Shown here piece after piece: positions 1-6,716 of a stretch of DNA of 29,967 nucleotides (position 1 is the stretch's first letter; each line of letters opens with the position of its first letter). The stretch is from Ruminococcus sp. (GTDB taxonomy: Bacteria; Bacillota; Clostridia; Oscillospirales; Ruminococcaceae): NCBI GenBank assembly GCA_023667165.1, contig JAMPAO010000020.1, positions 1 to 29,967 of the forward strand, written 5' to 3'. A program made the translations under genes and the position numbers. Below the pieces are notes generated by a model, which made no database searches, was not told where the DNA came from, and was given only the letters and a program-made list of their open reading frames with translations.

Positions 1-240
1 GTAGTCCTCGAACCATTCCTCGCAGAACGTTTCAAACTTCACAGCCTTGCTCTGAAAGCCTTTCATACACGCTTCCTCAAACAGAACCGACTGGCGTTTC
101 AACTCCTTTTCAATTTGTTTCGGGGTCATACCCTCGTCTGGTTTCCAAGTCATAGATTGAATAATTTGTTTGCCTTTGGTATCGTAACCGCAGCTTACTC
201 TGATTGAGTAACTGCCGTTCCTTTTTTGAATTGTAGCCAT
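1..240 (-). CDS. Tyrosine-type integrase, N-terminal part (runs off the left edge)
   Basis: The first 80 residues are visible, beginning MATIQKRNGSYSIRVSCGYD. This is the beta-rich arm-type DNA-binding domain typical of integrases of Tn916-like and other integrative elements, with a G-x-Y-x-I-R-V strand followed by a TKGKQI turn. After about residue 65 the core-binding SAM-like domain starts (KFETFCEEWFEDY). The catalytic R-H-R-Y domain lies outside the window, so activity cannot be judged. The ATG is preceded at a good distance by a GGAGGG ribosome site, and a near-consensus promoter lies just upstream. It would excise and integrate the element together with the HTH protein at 3157-3444. The attachment site is probably beyond the window, downstream of this gene. 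Confidence 0.85.
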   Translation of the reverse strand, partial: MATIQKRNGSYSIRVSCGYDTKGKQIIQSMTWKPDEGMTPKQIEKELKRQSVLFEEACMKGFQSKAVKFETFCEEWFEDY

Positions 241-269
241 AATACAAAACCCTCCTGTATTTCACATTA

Positions 270-341
270 TGGCATATCTCTATATTTTAATTATATCACT
301 TTTTTGCTTTAAAGTCAAGAACTTTTTATAGAGATATGCCA
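270..341. repeat. Perfect 15-bp inverted repeat bracketing the integrase promoter
   Basis: TGGCATATCTCTATA at 270-284 is repeated as its exact reverse complement at 327-341, with 42 bp between the arms. The arms enclose the whole integrase promoter, and the left arm covers the predicted transcription start. The right arm ends 5 bp before the stop of the relaxase gene. The arms are too far apart for a simple terminator; a paired operator is the likeliest role (inference). Confidence 0.75.
290..318 (-). promoter_or_regulatory. Promoter of the integrase gene
   Basis: On the minus strand a -35 TTGACT (313-318) and a perfect -10 TATAAT (290-295) are separated by exactly 17 bp. Transcription would start near 283, inside the left arm of an inverted repeat. 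It reads into the integrase gene. Confidence 0.75.
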
Positions 342-346
342 ACAAA

Positions 347-1522
347 TTATCTCGACCTATGCTGAACAGGATTTAAAAACATTTCAAACTTTTCTTTAAG
401 GTTACAATGCTCAATAAACCTCATAACCCTATTAAACTTGTCCTGCAAAGATTTTAATAAGGACTTTGTTTGCAACAATTCCTCATTAACAGCAGTAAGC
501 CGATTATCCTTTTCGGCAAGAATATTTTCAATCTCAGTATTTCTATTTTGCAAAGTATGTACTTGATTGCCGAGCCGAGAATTTTCCAAAGAAAGCCGAT
601 TATTCTCGTTTTTCAAAGCAACCTCATCTTCCACCGAAGTATAAAAATTTTCAAAATCATCTTCAAGCTGTTTCAAATTTCCCGACAAAACAGCATTGTC
701 ATTTTTCAATTTCTCATTTTTATTCTGCAATGAATTACATTTATCTTTCAGCAAAACATTTTCCGTTTCAAGTTTTTGAACCGCAAAATATTTTTTAGCG
801 GCAAGTGAAATTCTTTCAAAATCGTCCCGCTTCACGGCAACATTATTAAGCGGTAAATTTTTAATCGGAACATTTTCGATACTATCAATTTCCGAAATCT
901 GTTCTTTAATTTCCGCCAGCTGCTCTGAAGATTTTTTCAATTTGTACTCCGCAACAGAAAGATGTTCGGCGGTACTTCCCTTAACTCCGCGCTCTAAATC
1001 ATAACCGCGATGAGTAATGAAATTGAAATACTCGTCCTGCAATTTGGAATAGATGTCCCGACCTTTCCAAAACTCGGAGCAGTTAATTCTTTTGCAGGAA
1101 ACGCCTTTTCTGTCCCTGCCGTTTATGACGGGAATGTACGCAACATGCATATGGGGAGTGGCTTCGTCCATATGAACCACGGCGGAAACAATGTACTGCT
1201 CGCCGCCGACTTTAGCGGTTACAAAGCTGTACGCGTCCTTGAAAAATTGTTTGGTTCGATCTGCGCCGAGCCTTTCAAAAAATTCTTTATCGGACGTAAT
1301 TACAAACTCGCACATAACCGTACTCTGCTTTTTTCCTTGCAAACGAAGATTGCCCTTTAGCCGATAACGATTTTTTATACGTTCAAATTCCTGCTGATAA
1401 GTGGCAGATTGAATTTGTTTCAAGTGGTAATTTTCGCAGGAACGTGACAGGTCAATATCCTTGTTGCTGTAATTCTTGTTCAGCCGTTCATTGTGACGTT
1501 CGAGCAATGGGACGGCACTCAT
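347..1522 (-). CDS. MobV-family relaxase (plasmid recombination/mobilization protein), N-terminus probably interrupted
   Basis: This is a Pre/Mob (MobV) relaxase, which nicks the origin of transfer to mobilize the element with a helper conjugation machine. The family signature is clear: an HNER...NYSNKDIDLSRS block at residues 10-28 and the metal-binding HMDEATPHMH block at 117-126. Residues about 190-370 are a long coiled coil (repeated KNEN/LKND heptads). The annotated ATG has no ribosome site of its own. The frame continues upstream for nine codons reading AIIRNENHK, the expected start of the family, but is closed by TAG at 1550-1552. A GGAGG (1566-1570) sits 7 nt before an in-frame TTG (1556-1558) upstream of that TAG. 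The gene may therefore be a start-lost allele. Length after the ATG is 391 residues. Confidence 0.85.
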   Translation of the reverse strand: MSAVPLLERHNERLNKNYSNKDIDLSRSCENYHLKQIQSATYQQEFERIKNRYRLKGNLRLQGKKQSTVMCEFVITSDKEFFERLGADRTKQFFKDAYSFVTAKVGGEQYIVSAVVHMDEATPHMHVAYIPVINGRDRKGVSCKRINCSEFWKGRDIYSKLQDEYFNFITHRGYDLERGVKGSTAEHLSVAEYKLKKSSEQLAEIKEQISEIDSIENVPIKNLPLNNVAVKRDDFERISLAAKKYFAVQKLETENVLLKDKCNSLQNKNEKLKNDNAVLSGNLKQLEDDFENFYTSVEDEVALKNENNRLSLENSRLGNQVHTLQNRNTEIENILAEKDNRLTAVNEELLQTKSLLKSLQDKFNRVMRFIEHCNLKEKFEMFLNPVQHRSR

Positions 1523-1601
1523 TTTGTGATTTTCGTTTCTGATAATTGCCTAGCTCAATAGCATACCTCCTTGTGATGTGAATGGAGCAGTAAACGCGCC
1601 T

Positions 1602-1618
1602 CTATCCGTCTTGGATAG
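1602..1618. other. Small hairpin upstream of the relaxase, candidate oriT
   Basis: CTATCC and GGATAG (6-bp arms, 5-nt loop) lie about 80 bp upstream of the MobV coding start. MobV origins of transfer are normally short hairpins just upstream of mob genes, so position and shape fit. I do not recognise the nick sequence, so this is a placement argument only. Confidence 0.25.
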
Positions 1619-1668
1619 TCCTAACTAACCCACTATTACTATTTCCTCCGTAAATAGTCTTGTGGGAA

Positions 1669-1689
1669 AAACCGTCCTGCGGACGGTTT
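1669..1689 (-). terminator. Rho-independent terminator after the replication gene
   Basis: AAACCGTCC / GGACGGTTT form a perfect 9-bp stem with a 3-nt loop. Read on the minus strand the stem is followed directly by a T run, so it would stop transcription arriving from the replication gene before the relaxase gene. Confidence 0.6.
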
Positions 1690-1716
1690 GGCAGTTCCTC
1701 TTGACCCCTTTTATTG

Positions 1717-1738
1717 CAGCCGCAAAGCGGCTGTTTTT
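1717..1738 (+). terminator. Second terminator-like hairpin (plus-strand orientation)
   Basis: CAGCCGC-AAA-GCGGCTG is followed by TTTTT on the plus strand. No plus-strand gene precedes it. It may shield the repeat region or simply be one half of a back-to-back terminator pair with the hairpin at 1669-1689. Confidence 0.4.
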
Positions 1739-1748
1739 ACGCGCGTAA

Positions 1749-1854
1749 TACACGCGGTTACACGCCGACTTCCCAATTGCGGCGTGTAGGCGTGTAATGC
1801 CGCAGTTAAGCCATTTTTGGCGTGTAATCGGTGTGTATTTACGCGCATACACGC
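1749..1854. repeat. Cluster of TACACGC/GCGTGTA heptamers, candidate replication origin
   Basis: Six exact copies of the heptamer TACACGC or its complement start at 1749, 1759, 1782, 1790, 1820 and 1848, with one near copy (GTGTGTA) at 1831. They occur in both orientations within 106 bp, immediately after the stop codon of the P4/D5-type helicase gene. Clustered short repeats beside a replication helicase are what a phage/plasmid-type origin looks like, so initiator binding is inferred. A minus-strand reading frame through the repeats gives an Arg/Tyr-rich peptide that I regard as a by-product. Confidence 0.55.
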
Positions 1855-1855
1855 C

Positions 1856-3160
1856 TTAAATGATAATCGGTACATAACTTGTGCGGATACCGCGAAATCC
1901 TCTGACCCGCTGTTTATCGCGGTTAATTATATTAGTGTCGTATTTGATATTGTACTTGCCTTCATTGCTTTTAAGCCAACCGATAAATGTTTCTCTTTTT
2001 AACGGAGTAAGAGCGTTTCGGCTGCACCACTGAATATATCCGCCGTATAAATCATTACTGCTGGATTGCAAGCTTTCTCCAAAAATGATAAAAGGATTGT
2101 CCTGCAAAAATTCAATAATGTTACAGTTATCCGCCATAGCCTCTGAAACATTTCGCTTTGTTTTTTCGGAAACGGTAAACTTAAAATTATTATTTATCAG
2201 ACGTTTTAATCCATCGAATATCCAAAAAAATATTTTTTCTTTTTCCAAAATAAATTTTTCCGCAAGGTACGGATCGTCAATTCTGTCGGGCGGTTTTTGC
2301 TTTGCCGTGAGAATTAAAAGCCACCGCGCAAATCCGTCCGATTTATCGTAGAGAGCTTTCGGAGAACCGTTGCCAAAGCAAATAAATCTCGGATAAAGTA
2401 TAGCCTGCTCCGATTGAAAACCTTTCGCCTCAACGTTAACGGGAATTTCGGCGGTAACAAGATTTTTAATAATTCCCGTGGTTGACAGCACACTCATCTG
2501 CATATCGTCGTCAAGCATAAGCAATTTATTTTGCAAATTGTACCGAAAAAATCTGTCCGTTTCAATTCTTTGAAAATTGCCCGTAACCATTGCACTCTTA
2601 AAAATCTCCTGCAATACAACGCCAATTCTTAATTTTCCCTCGCCGCCGTTGCCGATAATAAAGAGCATGGCTTGTCCCTTTGTGGACGGAATTAAGCAGT
2701 AACCGAGATATTCCTGCAAAGTTTTTACGTCCTCAAAATCCAATAATTCATTAAGAAATTTTAGAAAATTATCGGGAAAATAATTTTCATTCCGCATTTC
2801 GGGACGGTAAAAAACGTTCAGCCGATTAACGCAAAACCGCTTTTCGGGAAACCAATTGCCGTCCGTTTTTAAAACGCCGTTCAGCAGATGAATTTCGTTT
2901 TCGCGGACGGGAATAGGCTCGCTGTGGCAAAATAATTTCAACGCTTCGAGCAGGGATTTTACTTTTCGGGAAATTCCCGTTGTCACAAATTCGGTGAGCG
3001 TTACGGAAATGTCGTGGCATATTTCGCTGTCGGAAATCTCGCCGTCAATGCCGTAAAGTTTGCCGCCGATACATTTCAGAGGGCGGTTCTGCACAAATTC
3101 TGTGCAGAACTCCACCTCGTTTATTGATTTACCGTTGAACCAACCGGCGGAACTCATCAC
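1856..3160 (-). CDS. P4/D5-type phage-plasmid replication helicase (primase C-terminal ATPase), Walker A altered
   Basis: A 434-residue superfamily-3 helicase of the P4/D5 class, used by integrative elements, plasmids and phages to open their replication origin. The D5 N-terminal region spans about 60-150 (the NGVLKTDG and FLNELLDFED segments). Walker A is at 170-177 (GNGGEGKL), Walker B at 213-220 (LLMLDDDM), then a FGNGSPKALYDKSDG sensor region, and a winged-helix-like C-terminus. No archaeo-eukaryotic primase domain is present. Walker A normally reads GKS or GKT; here residue 177 is Leu (codon TTA at 2630-2632), one base from Ser (TCA). The start is GTG at 3158-3160 or the adjacent ATG, both behind GGAGG; the gene overlaps the preceding HTH gene by 4 bp, so translation is probably coupled. 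Confidence 0.85.
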   Translation of the reverse strand: MMSSAGWFNGKSINEVEFCTEFVQNRPLKCIGGKLYGIDGEISDSEICHDISVTLTEFVTTGISRKVKSLLEALKLFCHSEPIPVRENEIHLLNGVLKTDGNWFPEKRFCVNRLNVFYRPEMRNENYFPDNFLKFLNELLDFEDVKTLQEYLGYCLIPSTKGQAMLFIIGNGGEGKLRIGVVLQEIFKSAMVTGNFQRIETDRFFRYNLQNKLLMLDDDMQMSVLSTTGIIKNLVTAEIPVNVEAKGFQSEQAILYPRFICFGNGSPKALYDKSDGFARWLLILTAKQKPPDRIDDPYLAEKFILEKEKIFFWIFDGLKRLINNNFKFTVSEKTKRNVSEAMADNCNIIEFLQDNPFIIFGESLQSSSNDLYGGYIQWCSRNALTPLKRETFIGWLKSNEGKYNIKYDTNIINRDKQRVRGFRGIRTSYVPIII

Positions 3161-3444
3161 GCCGCACCTCCCAAATATTCAAGCAAAGCCGTTCGGATGA
3201 TAAGGATTTTCCCGCGCTTGCCTTGACCTGTCCTTATGTACGGGATTTTTTCCTGCGCCACAAGCTGTCGGATAGTGTGTTCCGAAAGCCCCTTGACCGC
3301 TTCGGAGCACTCTTTGATAGTCAGCAATTCCAAAGGTTTTTCGGGTTTCGGAATACTCTCCGCCGCCTGTTCCTCTACCTCAATAATTTCGTTGAGTAAT
3401 GCCGCGATTTGAGCTATAAGCTCCTGTTTGGTTTTCATTGTCAA
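3157..3444 (-). CDS. Excisionase-like helix-turn-helix DNA-binding protein
   Basis: A 95-residue protein with a coiled-coil-like N-terminus (residues 5-30, Leu/Ile/Glu rich) and a MerR-type/HTH_17 winged helix at about 38-92. The pattern LTIKECSEAVKGLSEHTIRQLV...KIPYIRTGQGKRGKILI is what small excisionases and element regulators show. It probably directs integrase to excision or regulates the operon. The start is TTG at 3442-3444, 9 nt after GGAGG; an ATG two codons later is the alternative but is 15 nt from the ribosome site. Its stop overlaps the start of the replication gene, so the two form one operon. Confidence 0.75.
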   Translation of the reverse strand: MTMKTKQELIAQIAALLNEIIEVEEQAAESIPKPEKPLELLTIKECSEAVKGLSEHTIRQLVAQEKIPYIRTGQGKRGKILIIRTALLEYLGGAA

Positions 3445-3937
3445 TAATATCGACCTCCTAAAAATTTTATTATTGTGTAACTTCTTGGGTTATTTTACAT
3501 TGATACACCCCCTCTATTTATCCCTACAAAATCAGCCTGTTTCGTAAGTCAATTTTGAAAATTTATTTTTAAAATCGGCTAATTGCATAAATTTTTTTGT
3601 ATGTTATCGTGAATTTTTGCTCGTTCATAAGGTAATTACACTTAAAGGCAGTTTTGGAAACCTGCGTTCAATAAGTTTGGATATTTGCATAGAATTTGAT
3701 GTTTTATATTGTAACTTTTGCTGTATATCACGCACCTCTATAAGTAAGGACATTTTTTAGGCGAATTTCCCGCAGAACAAGAAAAAACTTGTGCTTTGAT
3801 AACAAAATTTGTATCATTGCACAAGTTATGTGATTAAATGTTGGTTAATATTAACGTTAATAAAAAAATGAAAGTGACGGTTGCATTTCAATGCCGCCGC
3901 CACTATGCGAGGGTATTAATTGAAATAATTTATGAAA
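3445..3937. other. 490-bp gene-free A+T-rich stretch at the edge of the element
   Basis: No convincing coding frame exists here on either strand. It holds the GGAGG leader of the HTH gene, T- and A-rich blocks, a 42-bp imperfect dyad (3786-3827) and a TTAACGTTAA palindrome near 3852-3861. No clear promoter was found. The mobile element proper may end in this stretch, but no flanking direct repeat could be tested because the other end is outside the window. Confidence 0.5.
3786..3827. repeat. Long two-part inverted repeat
   Basis: AACTTGTGC (3786-3794) pairs with GCACAAGTT (3819-3827). Inside, after a symmetrical TT/TT interruption, TGATA (3797-3801) pairs with TATCA (3812-3816). The 42-bp dyad lies in gene-free DNA and has no T run on either side, so it is more like a protein-binding site or recombination-related site than a terminator. 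Confidence 0.55.
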
Positions 3938-4213
3938 TCAATAATCAGCGTCAAATAGCCATGTGATATAATCCATCTCCATAAGTCCGCATTTATCTAT
4001 TTTCCATAAACCATTTTCTGATGTCATTGTAATTTCAAACGGTATAATGCTGTCCCCATCTTCATATCCCCATTCATCTTTATCGCCCCATGCGGTCATA
4101 TTTACCTTAACAGAACCATCGTCAAGCGGCTCTATCGAGGTTTGAGTTGACAAGATGATTTTGTATAGAGTGGATTGGAAGATAGCATAAGTAATATATA
4201 ACACCATATTCAT
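3938..4213 (-). CDS. Unrecognised small protein, probably the C-terminal remnant of a larger one
   Basis: I do not recognise this 91-residue protein. From about residue 27 it reads as the end of a small alpha+beta domain (SIEPLDDGSVKVNMTAWGD, then IPFEITMTSENGLWKIDKCG). The ENGLWKI segment recalls the last strands of NTF2-like or endopeptidase-inhibitor-like extracellular domains, in which the C-terminus closes a beta sheet. The first 26 residues (MNMVLYITYAIF...) do not look like a signal peptide and have no good ribosome site. That suggests truncation, with the rest of the gene lost near 4140-4213, where decayed genes begin. Expression is doubtful. Confidence 0.4.
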   Translation of the reverse strand: MNMVLYITYAIFQSTLYKIILSTQTSIEPLDDGSVKVNMTAWGDKDEWGYEDGDSIIPFEITMTSENGLWKIDKCGLMEMDYITWLFDADY

Positions 4214-4242
4214 ATCAAATTACATCAATTCATATTAACATC

Positions 4243-4271
4243 TTGAAAAATTCATAATTTTACAGTATACT
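4243..4271 (+). promoter_or_regulatory. Promoter of the frameshifted HTH gene
   Basis: TTGAAA (4243-4248), 17 bp, TATACT (4266-4271). It sits about 35 bp before a GGAGG and the ATG at 4305. It may be the source of transcription towards the restriction-modification genes. Confidence 0.6.
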
Positions 4272-4304
4272 TACAAATAACAGATCAAGATCGGGAGGCG
4301 TCAT

Positions 4305-4500
4305 ATGGGAGAAGAATATAACGATAAATGGATTAATCTTGAAGATGCGGCAGAGTATTTTAGCGTTAACAAGGACACCATCAGAAATTGGATAAGAAAA
4401 GGCACTGACATACCGGCTCATAAAATCGGCAAACTTGTGGAAGTTTAAAAAGTCAGAACTTGACGAGTGGGTTAAAAGCGGAAAAAGTGCGATTGATTAA
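4305..4500 (+). pseudogene. Frameshifted helix-turn-helix (excisionase-family) protein
   Basis: The ATG at 4305 has a GGAGG 6 nt upstream. It opens a frame encoding a typical HTH_17 domain (WINLEDAAEYFSVNKDTIRNW, then IRKGTDIPAHKIGKL). After codon 44 the frame runs into TAA at 4446-4448, giving only 47 residues. If the G at 4437 is skipped, the frame continues WKFKKSELDEWVKSGKSAID and stops at 4498-4500. That is the expected conserved ending of this family and gives a normal length of 64 residues. One extra base in CTTGTGG therefore broke the gene, or is a sequencing error. Homologues often stand in front of restriction-modification genes, which fits the neighbours. Confidence 0.75.
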
Positions 4501-4518
4501 TTAAGAAGAAATATCCGC

Positions 4519-4980
4519 ATGAGAATAATGCTCTTAAGTTTTAAGGCCGATGTGCATCAAAAAATTATCACAAATGAAAAAATATGAGAACATGGAAAAG
4601 CATTTCCGGACTAACCGACCGGAGCGTGATCGTATATTAGCGCACCGGTAAAAGCGGCAGAACAAATCGCGAATTATCTTTAACATCATAAATACGCAAT
4701 GAAAACAGTAGGCTTTCAAGATACGAACAAAATATCAACGGAGCAGTTGCGTGTTGATTTACCCGGGTTTGCCGTGCCTAAAATATATCATTTTATTAAT
4801 AGACCTCCTCGGAAACCGGAGAAGTGCCGAATGTTGTTGTCAGGCAAAGTATGTTTTCCGCAGGAATACTTGGTGTATTACAAGGAAAACGGACAAAGCA
4901 TGACAACAAAATGGCAAGTCAGTCGCTGCTTCGGAAGTTTCCGAGAAGGTCTAATGAAACACCGCCGCTTTGCTGATTGA
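4519..4980 (+). pseudogene. Decayed PUA/ASCH-like domain protein
   Basis: The frame from the ATG at 4519 reads MRIMLLSFKADVHQKIITNE-K-I, then a stop, EHGKAFPD, a stop, PTGA, a stop, SYISAPVKA. This resembles the opening of ASCH/PUA-fold proteins (I-L-L-S-F-K-P...K-x-Y-E-x-R-x-x-F-P...Y-x-S-x-P-V). Stops fall at codons 23 (TGA), 32 (TAA), 37 (TGA) and 55 (TAA). The same frame then resumes as KTVGFQDTNKISTEQLR...LPGFAVPKIYHFIN, matching the usual C-terminal part of such proteins, and runs open to 4980. The last 60 codons are not recognisable. Because the frame is kept across four stops, decay was mainly by substitution, possibly with loss of a central segment. Confidence 0.55.
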
Positions 4981-5071
4981 AGCAAAATTTAATCCCTTGC
5001 GGAGAGATAACCGTTCATGATTACTCGGACATAACGGGCGGTCAAATTTGCAAGAAATAAAGGAGATTGGT

Positions 5072-6712
5072 ATGAGCGATACGCGACACACAGAATTATG
5101 GTCTTCTTTGAGTAAAAAAAGCAGATACATTGAAACAGGAATGGATGCTTTAACACGAAAAAGGACAGGGAGTTATTATACGGATTTAAAGCTTACCGAT
5201 GTAATGATGAGTGAATTAGTAGAACACCTTAAAGCTGAAAATTCATCAGAAAAATTATATGAATATCGTTTTTTAGAACCATGCGTGGGCACCGGAAACT
5301 TCGTTTTTTCATATATTGAAGCAATCAGGTCTACAGGACTTGATAAGGAAAAAGCTCAGATCATGTTAGAAAATATTTATGTCGCAGACGTGAATGCAGA
5401 CGCTCTTAATTGCTACAAAGAGTCATTGACAGAAATGGCGGCGTTGTTTTGGGGAATCGAACTGCAAGAAGAATACTTTGAGCGGCATATGGGAACAGGG
5501 GTGTTGGTTGATGTAACAGCAGAAGAATTGAGTTATATCAGCGTCAATGAAATTTTTTCAAAGGAGATCGTTGGCTCCGGATTCGATATTGTTGCAACAA
5601 ATCCACCGTATAAGAACTTGAAAGCGGAACGCGGACATTACGGGAGCGATGAAGAATACAACAGAGAAAAAGACAAGTATTCGGCAATTTCTAAAATTGT
5701 ATCGAAGCGTTTTAAATATTCGACAGACGGAGTTTTGAATTTATATAAGCTGTTTGCAGAAGAAATTATCGACCGATATGCTAACAAAACGGCATTTGTC
5801 AGTTTGCTGATACCCGCATCGATAATGTCCGATAAAACGTGTATGAAATTGAGAACGCATATGCTCAAGGATAATAAAATGATTTCCGTGAAAGTAATCG
5901 GAGAAGGAAGCGGATACATAGATGCACAGCAGGCATTGAGTGCGATCCTTCTGCAAAAATGCGGAAAAACAGACAAGGTTGCCGTTGTCAAAGATTACTG
6001 CAATAATCCGGACGACGCGGCGGAAATTGAAGTTAAAGATATTATGAATAAAAATACCGGAAACGCTATTGTTGCGGTTTCTTCAAAGGAATATCGAGCC
6101 TTAAGAAAACTAAGACAGTTTCCGGCTGTAAAAGAGCTTCCTTTTGTAAACAACTTAAGAGGAGAACTTGATCTGACGGCTAACAAGAATAGTATCGTTG
6201 CCGCCGATACAGGCTATCCGTTGGTGCGGGGAAGAAATATAGGTTATTACAATTTGCTGCCCTTTTCTGAAAATGAGTATGTGGCAGAAGAATTTGTTAA
6301 TGCAACAAAAAAGAAATGCTACATTGAAACCGAGAGGATAATTTGCCAGCAAATTGCAAATATGAACAAAGAAAGGCGTGTAACCTTTGCTTTGGCACCT
6401 CGGAACTATGTGTTGGGAAATTCTTGTAATTTCATATCCGTGAGTGAAAATTCATATGGAATAGACATATATACATTACTGGGGTTGTTCAACACAAAAT
6501 TAATAAACCGGTTGTTCAAGCTGACAAGCAGCAATAATCATGTCAACAATTATGAAATTGATTGTTTCCCCATTCCGGTAGAGGCTCCGGAATTGAAAAG
6601 AATATCAGCACTTGCAGCGGCATTCTTGGATACACAAGAAAATGTAATCCTTGAGGAAATAGAACAATTGGCATATCGAGCGTACGGAATCATATCATCT
6701 GCAGGAGAGTAA
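5072..6712 (+). CDS. N6-adenine DNA methyltransferase of a type IIS restriction-modification system
   Basis: A 546-residue adenine methyltransferase that protects the restriction site. It has the motif X-like TGSYYT at 32-37, the AdoMet-binding motif I LEPCVGTGNFV at about 68-78, an acidic VADVNAD strand at 104-110, and the catalytic motif IV NPPY at 177-180. The C-terminal half (about 300-540) has the NLRGELD...YPLVRGRNI pattern of a target-recognition region. The ATG at 5072 is chosen because AGGAG lies 7 nt upstream; an upstream in-frame TTG lacks such a site. It ends 4 bp before the cytosine methyltransferase, whose ribosome site overlaps its last codons, so the two are co-translated. In the Alw26I/Eco31I/Esp3I group the two strands of the asymmetric site are protected by different methylations, which explains the pair. 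Confidence 0.9.
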   Translation: MSDTRHTELWSSLSKKSRYIETGMDALTRKRTGSYYTDLKLTDVMMSELVEHLKAENSSEKLYEYRFLEPCVGTGNFVFSYIEAIRSTGLDKEKAQIMLENIYVADVNADALNCYKESLTEMAALFWGIELQEEYFERHMGTGVLVDVTAEELSYISVNEIFSKEIVGSGFDIVATNPPYKNLKAERGHYGSDEEYNREKDKYSAISKIVSKRFKYSTDGVLNLYKLFAEEIIDRYANKTAFVSLLIPASIMSDKTCMKLRTHMLKDNKMISVKVIGEGSGYIDAQQALSAILLQKCGKTDKVAVVKDYCNNPDDAAEIEVKDIMNKNTGNAIVAVSSKEYRALRKLRQFPAVKELPFVNNLRGELDLTANKNSIVAADTGYPLVRGRNIGYYNLLPFSENEYVAEEFVNATKKKCYIETERIICQQIANMNKERRVTFALAPRNYVLGNSCNFISVSENSYGIDIYTLLGLFNTKLINRLFKLTSSNNHVNNYEIDCFPIPVEAPELKRISALAAAFLDTQENVILEEIEQLAYRAYGIISSAGE

Positions 6713-6716
6713 AAAA

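Noticed and set aside
1550..1552. Genome-wide recoding of TAG as a sense codon
   Set aside because: No other gene in the window shows an in-frame TAG inside a conserved region, so a local mutation is simpler.
1625..1852. Minus-strand 75-residue Arg/Tyr-rich frame
   Set aside because: It is a translation through the heptamer repeats and two hairpins, with no ribosome site and low-complexity composition; the DNA repeats explain it.
4534..4719. Minus-strand 61-residue Cys/Phe-rich frame
   Set aside because: It is antisense to the decayed PUA/ASCH-like gene and has no start signals.
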